From NCBI GenBank assembly GCA_903902325.1, contig CAIUUO010000154.1, forward strand, positions 1 to 64,000: a DNA stretch of 64,000 nt. The letters are read 5' to 3'. This document shows, piece by piece, positions 17,564 through 26,458 of the stretch. The stretch comes from an uncultured Bacteroidia bacterium (lineage in GTDB: Bacteria > Bacteroidota > Bacteroidia > Bacteroidales > Prolixibacteraceae). The position numbers and the translations under genes are program-made. How positions within the stretch are numbered: position 1 is the first letter of the stretch; every line of letters begins with the position of its first letter. The notes under the pieces are model-generated. The model was given only the letters and a program-made list of their open reading frames with translations. It searched no databases and had not been told where the DNA came from.

Positions 17564-19003
17564 TTATTTAGTCACCTGAAATTTAAAGGCATCAGATGGT
17601 GTCCTTGATTGGACCATCACGTTCAACAACTCATTTACTATTTCAGGATGTTTGTCTGCCACATTTTTTTCTTCGCCCAAATCAGTTTTTAGGTCGTACA
17701 GTTCAGTGGTTATTTTCGCTGGTATCAGTACCTGGTATCTGACCAGTTTCCAGTTCCCCTTTAAAACAGCCTGTCTGCCGTTAAGTTCGTGAAATTCCCA
17801 GTAGAGGGTTTCGTGGTTTTTCTGACCCTCTTTTCCAAGCAGGGTAGGCAGAAATGAAATGCCGTCGATTTTTCCGGAGGATTTTATGCCTGCAATTTCG
17901 TTGAGGGTAGGCATCACATCCCAAAATGCGGAAATATGGTCTGAGGTAGATCCCTCTTTGATTTTTCCTGGCCACCAGGCAATCATTGGTTCGCGGATTC
18001 CTCCTTCGTAGAGGTCTCTTTTATAACCCTTCAACGGGCCATTGCTGTCAAAATAGTCGGGATCTGCGCCACCTTCCAAATGGGGACCGTTGTCTGAACT
18101 GAAAAGTACAATCGTGTTTTTTTCAAGTCCCAATTCCTTCAACTTGGCGAAAATTTCACCCACTTTTTCGTCAAGCAGGGTTACCATTGCGGCAAATGCG
18201 GCATGCGTTTCAGGTTGGGAGCCATAGGGTCCCTGTCTGAAATTCTTGCCTCCAAAGTCAGTTCCCTGGAATTGCTTTTCAGGAGGAAATTTCCCCCGGT
18301 ATTTTTCCAGATACTCCTTTGGTACCATCAACTCTGCATGGGGGATGGTGGTAGGATAATACATGAAAAAGGGTTTATCCCTGTTTCTTTCCATAAACTG
18401 AAGCGCTCTTTTGTGGATCAGTTCGGGTGCATACTGTTCAAATTTATTTCCGGTGTTGCCCTGCAGAGTCTCTTTTTTCTGGTTGTCCCAGAGATGATCA
18501 GGATAGTAATTATGGGCCATGCGCTGACAATTGAAACCGTAGAATTCATCGAAACCCTGTTTGTTGGGATCACCCTCTGAGCCGGGATAACCCAATCCCC
18601 ATTTTCCGAAGGCTCCGGTTACATATCCGGCTTCCTTTAACAGTTTCGGAATGGTAATGGTGTTTGCCGGAAGTGGCCATTGCCCCTCCTCCGTCATCTC
18701 AAGGTTTCCGCGAACAGGCGTATGCCCGGTAGTCAGACCCGTCATCAGTGAAGAGCGCGACGGCGCGCAAACGGTGCAGCCTGCGTAATGCCTTGTGAAA
18801 AGCATCCCCTCCCGGGCCATCTTGTCGATGTTGGGCGTTTGAAAATGCTTTTGTCCGTAGCAGCTAAGATCCCCATAACCCAGGTCATCGGCCAGGATGT
18901 AGATGATGTTGGGTTTTTGCTTCTGAACTGTTTGTCCCTGGCACGCAGGCACCAACCCGATAGTGCATAAACCCAGCGCAGAAAACAGATTGGCTTTATT
19001 CAT
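17564..19003 (-). CDS. Sulfatase (arylsulfatase type, Cys-type active site)
   Basis: PNIIYILADDLGYGDLSCYGQ; active-site CTVCAPSRSSLMTG; GAFGKWGLG; LFSSDNGPH. Confidence 0.95.
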   Translation of the reverse strand: MNKANLFSALGLCTIGLVPACQGQTVQKQKPNIIYILADDLGYGDLSCYGQKHFQTPNIDKMAREGMLFTRHYAGCTVCAPSRSSLMTGLTTGHTPVRGNLEMTEEGQWPLPANTITIPKLLKEAGYVTGAFGKWGLGYPGSEGDPNKQGFDEFYGFNCQRMAHNYYPDHLWDNQKKETLQGNTGNKFEQYAPELIHKRALQFMERNRDKPFFMYYPTTIPHAELMVPKEYLEKYRGKFPPEKQFQGTDFGGKNFRQGPYGSQPETHAAFAAMVTLLDEKVGEIFAKLKELGLEKNTIVLFSSDNGPHLEGGADPDYFDSNGPLKGYKRDLYEGGIREPMIAWWPGKIKEGSTSDHISAFWDVMPTLNEIAGIKSSGKIDGISFLPTLLGKEGQKNHETLYWEFHELNGRQAVLKGNWKLVRYQVLIPAKITTELYDLKTDLGEEKNVADKHPEIVNELLNVMVQSRTPSDAFKFQVTK

Positions 19004-19032
19004 GGCATATATTTTGAAATCCTGAAGTCAAA

Positions 19033-19710
19033 TTATTTAATCATTGAAATATCCTTAAATACCGCTTTCACAGACTCCTTCACATTGTGGGAAGTAACTG
19101 CCAGTCCCAGGTATATTTTTTTGGACAAGTCGAGTTTAAAATTGGTATAGATTTTCCAGGTTTTGCCATCCGTGCTGCAGAACCCAGTGAATTCATTTCC
19201 CGAACGTTTCAGTCTGATCCATGTATTTGGGTAGCTCACCGGAAATGGAGGTGTTCCGACGGAGCTGGCAGGATAGATGGCCTTCATTTCTCCAGCCTTT
19301 TCGGCCCGGTATTGGAATTCAAATCCGCCATTATTCTTATTTCTTGGCTTGTTGTCGGGAAATACCTGGAAAAAGATGTGGCGGCTATTGTCGGAAAGAT
19401 CTTCACGCGCCATCAATCCCGCTTTGGTATACATGTGCGGTGCAGAAAGGCTCTCAATCCGGGCAACCAGATCAAAATCCCCTGATTGTTCGATCCAGGA
19501 AAAATGGAACTGGTCTTTGACACCCCACACATCGGCTCCCCCGGCAAAAATTTGAATACCATCATTTTGTATGAGGGAAGACCCGGCGATTGCAGGATTT
19601 CCGATGTCGGTCTGTTTGAACTTTTTCAGTGGAACAGCTTTCTCTTTGGCTGTCATCCATCCGGCTGAAAAGAGGAGAATCAAGGCAACAGGCAGTAATT
19701 TTTTAAACAT
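19033..19710 (-). CDS. DUF1349-like concanavalin-fold secreted protein
   Basis: GVKDQFHFSWIEQSGDFDLVARIESLSAPHMYTKAGLMAREDLSDNSRHIFFQVFP...FCSTDGKTWK...YLGLAVTSHN. Confidence 0.7.
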   Translation of the reverse strand: MFKKLLPVALILLFSAGWMTAKEKAVPLKKFKQTDIGNPAIAGSSLIQNDGIQIFAGGADVWGVKDQFHFSWIEQSGDFDLVARIESLSAPHMYTKAGLMAREDLSDNSRHIFFQVFPDNKPRNKNNGGFEFQYRAEKAGEMKAIYPASSVGTPPFPVSYPNTWIRLKRSGNEFTGFCSTDGKTWKIYTNFKLDLSKKIYLGLAVTSHNVKESVKAVFKDISMIK

Positions 19711-19789
19711 TTGATTAGATGATTAATGTTTGATAAAAATATTTAAAATTTCCGGTATCTTTCCTGTCCAAATCCTGAATCCGGGTATT

Positions 19790-20890
19790 ATGTTTCTTCC
19801 CATTATCCTGCTTGCTTACATACTTCCGAATATCTATATTTTCCTTCGCCTGGGAAAATTGTTTTTCAGCAGGAAATACAGGTTATATTTTGTTTTGATT
19901 TATTTGTTCATCGCCGTATTCTTTCCTTTGGTCAATATTTTGTCGGGTGGCAACTCCGGGATTCTGGTTGTGGCGGCCAATTATCTTCTGGCATATTATC
20001 TCTATCTGACGCTTTCGCTGCTAACGTTTGATCTCTTCCTTCTAGTTAACAGAATATTTAAATTCATATCATCCGAAAAGTTAAAAAGCGCCGGATTTAA
20101 ACTGACAGGCCTTTCCGTGGTCCTGCTTTTGCCTTGCCTGGTTGTGATTGCCGGTGTAATAAACTTCAACAATATTCAAACATCAACTTACCAGATTGAT
20201 GTACCCGGGAAGTCGTCCAGGATCAAACACCTGAAGATTGCATTTGTGGCAGATTTTCACCTGAAAAAAGGAGTCGATAGTCATTATGTGGAAAGATTTG
20301 CCCAACAGATTGAGACTATTCAACCTGATCTGATGATTTTCGGCGGAGATATCGTGGAAGGAAACAGGGAAGATGAAAGTCTGCATAGTTTTGAGAAAAT
20401 TTTCAGAACTATTCATCCAAAATATGGCGTCTATGCTGTGTTTGGAAATCATGAATTTTATGGCAGACAGGACAAGGGACAATTTTTTGACAGGGCCGGG
20501 ATGAAGCTTCTTTGTGATTCAAATGTTGTGATTAACGGCTCATTTAATCTTCTTGGGAGATACGACAGCCATTTCAGCAGACGAAAAAATATTGGAGAAC
20601 TGATGAAATCCGTTAATGATTCGTTTCCTGTCATCCTGATAGACCATCGACCAACTGAATTGGAGGAGGTCAGCAAAACGACGGTGGATGTTCAGCTTTC
20701 TGGTCATACACACAACGGACAATTATTCCCTGTCAACCTGATATTAAAATCGATGTACCCGTTGACCTGGGGTTATAAGAAAATCGGGAAAACAAACTTT
20801 TTCGTCACAAGCGGGATACGCCTTTGGGGTCCGCCAGTACGTACAACAGGGAAATCGGAGATTATGGTGATTGATGTGAATTTTGAGTAA
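19790..20890 (+). CDS. Membrane-anchored metallophosphoesterase (calcineurin-like)
   Basis: Several N-terminal TM segments; FVADFHL, MIFGGDIVEG, FGNHEFYG, VQLSGHTHNGQLFP motifs. Confidence 0.9.
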   Translation: MFLPIILLAYILPNIYIFLRLGKLFFSRKYRLYFVLIYLFIAVFFPLVNILSGGNSGILVVAANYLLAYYLYLTLSLLTFDLFLLVNRIFKFISSEKLKSAGFKLTGLSVVLLLPCLVVIAGVINFNNIQTSTYQIDVPGKSSRIKHLKIAFVADFHLKKGVDSHYVERFAQQIETIQPDLMIFGGDIVEGNREDESLHSFEKIFRTIHPKYGVYAVFGNHEFYGRQDKGQFFDRAGMKLLCDSNVVINGSFNLLGRYDSHFSRRKNIGELMKSVNDSFPVILIDHRPTELEEVSKTTVDVQLSGHTHNGQLFPVNLILKSMYPLTWGYKKIGKTNFFVTSGIRLWGPPVRTTGKSEIMVIDVNFE

Positions 20891-20966
20891 GACAGGACGA
20901 AGGGAGGACCAGGAAAGGACCGGGAGACTATGGGACTTGGGGACTGTGAGAGAGCATCTTGATGCT

Positions 20967-20985
20967 CACTGAGCCTGTCGAAGGG
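20967..20985. repeat. CACTGAGCCTGTCGAAGGG short dispersed repeat, third copy
   Basis: Same core as 2917-2935; preceded by GAGCATCTTGATGCTC hairpin. Confidence 0.7.
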
Positions 20986-21070
20986 CTAAAGAGTAGAGTA
21001 AATATGCTATCATGAAGCGATTACCTGGAAATTGAAATGTCTTTAATGTTCAATAAAATAAATCTGGATC

Positions 21071-21787
21071 ATGAAAAAAATTATAAAAAGGACACTTTGG
21101 GGGATAGGGATTCTACTGGGTTTGGCAGTCATCGCGGCAGTAGTATTCTTAATCAGCTTTCTATTGACAACCAGAAAAATGACTCCGGCTGAAACTGCGG
21201 CGATCAATGATTCCGTCTTTGTAGTAAAGGACAGGTTTGTCGATTCCTATATTTTCAAGGGAAAGCAGAACTATTTGATGGTTGATGCCGGATTCGGCAA
21301 GGAGAACTTCGCCATTGAACTAAAGAAACTGGGAATCGCTCCTGAAAAGATCACCACCATTCTACTGACCCACACGGACGGCGACCATACCGGTTCCCTG
21401 GGTCTTTTTACCAATCCGAAGATCTACATGCATAAGGATGAAGAGCAAATGATCAATGGGCAAACCGCCAAGATGGGGCCATTTAAAACAAAGTGGAAAT
21501 ATGGTCCGTATCAGCTTTTCAACAGCAAAGATACCCTGATCATTGATGGTTTAAGAATCAGAATCATCCATACACCGGGTCATACTCCCGGTTCAGTTTG
21601 TTTTATCATCAACGATGATTACCTGGTAACCGGAGACAATTTGGTCGTGGTCAATGGCAAGGCTGAGCATTTTGTTGATAAGTTTAATATGAATACGGCG
21701 CAACAAATAGAGTCGATTAAGGCCATTCCTGATCTTAAGTCCTTCAAATATATTCTGATGGCGCACCACGGAGTAATTAAAAATTGA
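21071..21787 (+). CDS. MBL-fold metallohydrolase with N-terminal TM anchor
   Basis: LLTHTDGDHTGSLGLF, IIHTPGHTPGSVCFI, DYLVTGDNL motifs. Confidence 0.9.
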   Translation: MKKIIKRTLWGIGILLGLAVIAAVVFLISFLLTTRKMTPAETAAINDSVFVVKDRFVDSYIFKGKQNYLMVDAGFGKENFAIELKKLGIAPEKITTILLTHTDGDHTGSLGLFTNPKIYMHKDEEQMINGQTAKMGPFKTKWKYGPYQLFNSKDTLIIDGLRIRIIHTPGHTPGSVCFIINDDYLVTGDNLVVVNGKAEHFVDKFNMNTAQQIESIKAIPDLKSFKYILMAHHGVIKN

Positions 21788-22140
21788 AAAGACAGAGAAC
21801 TGTTACCATTCATTTCTTTCAAAAAATGAATGAGGCAATTGGTCCTGATTCATTCAAAAAGGAGGGCGAAATCAATATTGTTACAAAGTTATTTCGGAGA
21901 TGTTAAAAAATGATTAAAAGTCAGATTATTTGTTAACCATTAAAATTATAATCAGTATAATTACACAAAACTTCAGCATGGTTTATTTGGCATTCTTGCT
22001 GTAGTTTAGTAGTTACTTGGAAATCTTTTAACTACCTGTTTCCTACCTGAATAGAGATAGATTATTCACATGCCAAAGATTTTTTACACCCCGTTTTTTC
22101 GAATTTTTTTAGAAACAATTAATAAAAACAACAACGAAGT

Positions 22141-25100
22141 ATGGAAAGATTAAAAAGAGTGATGTTAGTGGTTGTGCTTATATTATTTTCAATAATGGCA
22201 AAATCACAGGAAACTACCTCTGAAATTTCAGGTACAATTTCAGAAAAAAATTCTCCGATCCCAAATGTGATCGTAACTGCGGTCCACGTACCAACAGGTA
22301 CCAAGTATATGACAACGACCCGTTCAGACGGTCGTTACAATTTGCCCAACGTGAAAATTGGCGGACCATATACGATTACAACTTCTTTTGTAGGTTACAA
22401 ACCGGAAACAAGAGGTGATATATTTTTGAATTTGGGTCAGGTTTACAAGGAAGACTTTACACTAACAGATGCTGCTACGATGTTGGGTGAAATTGTTGTT
22501 AAGTCTACCAATGACAAGAACTTCAACAGTTCAAGAATGGGTTCACAGGAATTGATTACCAGAACCCAGGTTGATCGTTTACCAACCATTAACCGTTCAA
22601 TTCAGGATTTTGTAAAATTGGAGCCAACTTCAAATGGTTTGAATGTGGGTGGCAGAAGCAACCAATACAACAACATGACAGTTGACGGAGCCAACTTTAA
22701 CAATTCATTTGGATTATCTTCAATCCTTGGTGGACAAACATCTGCACAACCAATTTCATTGGACGCTATCGAAGAAATTCAGGTTAACGTATCTCCCTAT
22801 GATGTAAAACAGGGCGGATTTGCCGGAGCAGGTATCAATACTGTAACTAAAAGTGGTACAAACACATTCAAAGGCAGCATTTACCAGTATTCAAGAAATG
22901 AGAACTATCTTGGTTACAATGTTGGACCAACCTCTGTTGTAAAAACGCCTTTCGATTATAAGATCAGAGGCTTTAGTTTAGGTGGAGCAATTATTCAAAA
23001 CAAGTTGTTCTTCTTCGTAAGTGCAGAGCAAGTAAGGCAAGACGCTCCGGCAACTTCCTTGTTGGCTTCAGATGCATCTCACGCTGCCGGTGGAAACTAT
23101 TCTCAGGCAAATGCTGATACTTTAACGGTTTTAGCCAGTTTCTTAAAAAGCAAGTATGGATATGATCCAGGCGCATTTCAGGGTTACACTTTCAAAACTT
23201 ACTCCGATAAGATTACGGCAAAACTGGATTGGAACATCAATGCCAAGAACACTTTTACCTTAAAGTATAATTACCTGAAATCTTCTGCCGACCAGTTTGC
23301 ATCTACATCAAGACCGGGTACCGGACAGACAACAGGCGGACAGCCAGGGACTTATTCTATGCCCTTCTTTGGTAGTGGTTATGTAATTAACAACAACTTT
23401 AACATTTTAATTGCTGAGTTAAATACCCGCTTCAGCAATAAGATGTCAAACAAATTGCAAGTTGGGTTTACGGCATTGAAAGATTTCCGTGCCCCTCACT
23501 CCGAAAGTGCAACAATGCCATTGGTTGATATTTTAAATAACGGCAACATTTATACCACTTTTGGGTATGAAATGTACACATACAACAACAAACTGAATAC
23601 GACCGTTTATCAATTGAATGACATCTTTACCTATTATAAAGGTGCACATGAAATAACCATTGGTACTCAAAATTCACTGAAGAAATATCAAAACGCTTTT
23701 GCACCCGGTTATCAAGGCGTTTACCAGTTCAACAGTTTAACTGATTTCTACAATTCAGCAAAATATGGAACTGCAAATGCTAAATCCTATTACCTGCAAT
23801 ATTCTGCATTACCCGGTGGTGAATTCCCATGGGCCTATGCCGGTTCAACAGAGTTATCCCAGTTCGTCCAGGATAAATGGAAAGTCACAAATAATTTTAC
23901 ATTTACATATGGGTTGAGGCTTGATGAGACCTTCTACAAACAGGCTATGACCGATAACCCCTACTTTGATGCACTGAAGTTCAAGAATGGTGTAACCTAT
24001 AATATTGGTGATGCCCCAATGAACAACATCATTATTTCACCAAGATTGGGTTTCAACTGGAATCCTAAAGGCGATAAATCATTGCAGGTCAGAGGTGGTA
24101 CAGGTATTTTTGCCGGACCTCCGCCATTCGTCTGGATTTCCAACCAGGCATCCAACAACGGTATTCAATTTGGTTCATTCACCAACGCTGCCAACAAAAC
24201 GGCATTTAATGTTGATCCCAACGCTTTCAGGCCAACAGCTGGAGCGGCCAATTCCTCTTACAGTACGGCTTTGGTTGCTAATAATTTTAAATATCCTACT
24301 GCATGGAAATCCTCTTTGGCTGTTGATAAAAAACTAAATGGAGGTTGGTTAGTAGGCGCTGAATATACTTATACCAAGGATATCAATGCAGTTTATTATT
24401 CCAATATCAACTTGAATGAAGAAAATGGTTATTCTTTAGCAGGTGTTGATGCAAGAACACGTTTCTTGACTTCTGTTGCAAATACCAACAAATATTATTA
24501 CGGTGCTGGTACTACGACGTTGGCAAATCCCAATATTGGCAATGCCATTTTAATGAGCAATACCAATCAGGGCTTTGTTTACACGTTGACCTTTAAAGTT
24601 CAAAGGAACACTGAAAATATATCCTATGGTATAGCATACACCCATTCAGTATCCAAGAATACGGCAGAAGGAGGTTCAACAGCCTCTTCATTATGGAGTG
24701 CTGCAGCTGTTTCCAACCAGGACCCCAATGCTGCTAATTTAGGATATGCCTCTTATTACCAGCCGAACAGGGTCATTGCCAACTTTGCATATAAGATTAA
24801 TGAAGGAAAAAATCTTTCAACAACCATCGGTGCAATCTATGAATTGGCGAACAATGGTACATCTTCCTATGTTATCAATGGTGACTTGAACGGTGATGGC
24901 AACAGTGGCAATGACCTGATGTATATTCCAAATACTGCAGCGGATATCAACCTGGTAAAAGTAGGCTCAGGCGGTTCAGGAACTGGTACAACGGGTGTTA
25001 CTGATACAAGAACTCCGGCTCAAATCTGGTCACAATTGGACGCATTCATTTCCAATTCAACTTACCTGAATACACACAGAGGCGAATATGCCAAAAGAAA

Positions 25101-25428
25101 TGCAGCTGTGTCACCTTACTTCAGTAAACTGGATTTAAATGTTACACAAGATGTAAAACTTAAATTTGGCAAGGAATCTCATGGAGTGAAGTTGTCATTG
25201 GACTTGATTAATGCCGGAAACTTTATTAACAGGGATTGGGGCGTAGTCAAAATTCCAACAGCTACAAACATCCTGAAATATGAGGGTTTAATGGCTGACG
25301 GAAAAACTCCTTCCTACTCCTTCCCATTCCAGACAGGCACCACACCATTTACACAACCTTACCAAAACTCAACGGGTCTTGGTTCAAGATGGCAGATGAT
25401 GTTCGGTATCAAATACCTGTTTAATTAA
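22141..25428 (+). CDS. TonB-dependent receptor, Oar-like, with CarboxypepD_reg-like N-terminal domain
   Basis: ISGTISEKNSPIPNVIVTA...SDGRYNLPNVKIGGPYTITTSFVGYK; LPTINRSIQDFVKL; IEEIQVNVSPYDVKQGGFAGAGINTVTKSGTNTFKGSIYQYSRNE; ends in aromatic KYLFN. Confidence 0.92.
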   Translation: MERLKRVMLVVVLILFSIMAKSQETTSEISGTISEKNSPIPNVIVTAVHVPTGTKYMTTTRSDGRYNLPNVKIGGPYTITTSFVGYKPETRGDIFLNLGQVYKEDFTLTDAATMLGEIVVKSTNDKNFNSSRMGSQELITRTQVDRLPTINRSIQDFVKLEPTSNGLNVGGRSNQYNNMTVDGANFNNSFGLSSILGGQTSAQPISLDAIEEIQVNVSPYDVKQGGFAGAGINTVTKSGTNTFKGSIYQYSRNENYLGYNVGPTSVVKTPFDYKIRGFSLGGAIIQNKLFFFVSAEQVRQDAPATSLLASDASHAAGGNYSQANADTLTVLASFLKSKYGYDPGAFQGYTFKTYSDKITAKLDWNINAKNTFTLKYNYLKSSADQFASTSRPGTGQTTGGQPGTYSMPFFGSGYVINNNFNILIAELNTRFSNKMSNKLQVGFTALKDFRAPHSESATMPLVDILNNGNIYTTFGYEMYTYNNKLNTTVYQLNDIFTYYKGAHEITIGTQNSLKKYQNAFAPGYQGVYQFNSLTDFYNSAKYGTANAKSYYLQYSALPGGEFPWAYAGSTELSQFVQDKWKVTNNFTFTYGLRLDETFYKQAMTDNPYFDALKFKNGVTYNIGDAPMNNIIISPRLGFNWNPKGDKSLQVRGGTGIFAGPPPFVWISNQASNNGIQFGSFTNAANKTAFNVDPNAFRPTAGAANSSYSTALVANNFKYPTAWKSSLAVDKKLNGGWLVGAEYTYTKDINAVYYSNINLNEENGYSLAGVDARTRFLTSVANTNKYYYGAGTTTLANPNIGNAILMSNTNQGFVYTLTFKVQRNTENISYGIAYTHSVSKNTAEGGSTASSLWSAAAVSNQDPNAANLGYASYYQPNRVIANFAYKINEGKNLSTTIGAIYELANNGTSSYVINGDLNGDGNSGNDLMYIPNTAADINLVKVGSGGSGTGTTGVTDTRTPAQIWSQLDAFISNSTYLNTHRGEYAKRNAAVSPYFSKLDLNVTQDVKLKFGKESHGVKLSLDLINAGNFINRDWGVVKIPTATNILKYEGLMADGKTPSYSFPFQTGTTPFTQPYQNSTGLGSRWQMMFGIKYLFN

Positions 25429-25444
25429 CAGTTTGAAATTGTAT

Positions 25445-25479
25445 AAAAAAGCCCTGATTTAATCGTCAGGGCTTTTTTT
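25445..25479. terminator. Bidirectional Rho-independent terminator between convergent genes
   Basis: AAAAAA GCCCTGA tttaatcg TCAGGGC TTTTTTT: perfect 7-bp stem with A and T tracts. Confidence 0.9.
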
Positions 25480-26458
25480 ATTTCTTGCATCCAGGCCATT
25501 CCCAGTTGATCAGGTCGTTGCTCCAGGCCATTCCGACGGATGCGTTCTTGTCAAAATCACCCTCTGTTTCTTTCAGCGGACCGGAGCCATGAAAGAACAT
25601 CAGGTATCTGGCCTTCGGATTATTTGATAACCTGATCACTGCACCCGCGGTGATGCGACCTTTTGCCCACGGCCATCCGGCCTGACCAAGGGTAATCAGG
25701 TCACCCCAGTTGTACCAGGTCTTCAGGTCCTTGGATCTTTTGATACCGATCCCGTTTGGAGGTGAATGGAACAGGATGTAATCGTTGTTGTCGGTCAGTA
25801 CGCAGACATTCTCACCTGATTCTGTATGCCCGGAATAAGTCCAGTTAATAAAATCACGGGTATACGACATGCTTACGCCGTTTTGCTTGAAAAAGCACCA
25901 GTACTTACCCGGATCATCCTTGTCTTCCAGCAGGTAGGGATCGATCATTCTTCCCATATCTGCGACAGCTACATTGGGACCTTTCACCTTCAGAAGTTCC
26001 GGTTCGCTCCAGTTTTCCAAGTCTTTGCTTCGCAGGATAAATAATCTGGCGTCCTTGTTTCCATATCCCGGCATTTGTTTTATTGTGTATCCAGGTCGGG
26101 GATAGGTCTGAATGCATAACAGCCATTCATCGTGAAAGCGGATCACATTCCCCGGACTCGAATAGTTGAGGTTCTGGTCCCTGGGAGTCAGCTTTGTGAG
26201 GGGCGACCAATGCATCAGATCCTTGCTTTTCGTGGCGGCTATGTACATGTAAATGAATCCGTCGGGTTCAATTTCGACCAAAGTCATGAAAAGAAAAAAT
26301 TTGCCGTTTTGGTACAGGACTGCTGGATCCCGGTAGGCGGTATGTTCGTTTCCCAGAAAGAGAACCGGCGATTTGAGTCGGTTAAGGCGAATTGTACGGG
26401 CATCTGAACGAAACCCCATCAACAGCAACAGGAACAACAACGTCAATAAGCTTTTCAT
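25478..26458 (-). CDS. GH43/GH32-like five-bladed beta-propeller glycoside hydrolase
   Basis: HTAYRDPAVLYQNGKFFLFMT...YIAATKSKDLMHWSPL...RMIDPYLLEDKDDPGKYWCFFKQ...SKDLKTWYNW. Confidence 0.65.
   Translation of the reverse strand: MKSLLTLLFLLLLMGFRSDARTIRLNRLKSPVLFLGNEHTAYRDPAVLYQNGKFFLFMTLVEIEPDGFIYMYIAATKSKDLMHWSPLTKLTPRDQNLNYSSPGNVIRFHDEWLLCIQTYPRPGYTIKQMPGYGNKDARLFILRSKDLENWSEPELLKVKGPNVAVADMGRMIDPYLLEDKDDPGKYWCFFKQNGVSMSYTRDFINWTYSGHTESGENVCVLTDNNDYILFHSPPNGIGIKRSKDLKTWYNWGDLITLGQAGWPWAKGRITAGAVIRLSNNPKARYLMFFHGSGPLKETEGDFDKNASVGMAWSNDLINWEWPGCKK

Noticed and set aside
20890-20966. G-rich purine tract (aggacgaagggaggaccaggaaaggaccgggag) as a G-quadruplex or regulatory site
   Set aside because: Low-complexity intergenic sequence without four clean G3 runs in short spacing; no support for a function.
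21807-21832. CATTCATTT...AAATGAATG hairpin after the MBL-fold gene as a terminator
   Set aside because: Perfect 9-bp stem but AT-rich and with no downstream T tract; insufficient as an intrinsic terminator call.
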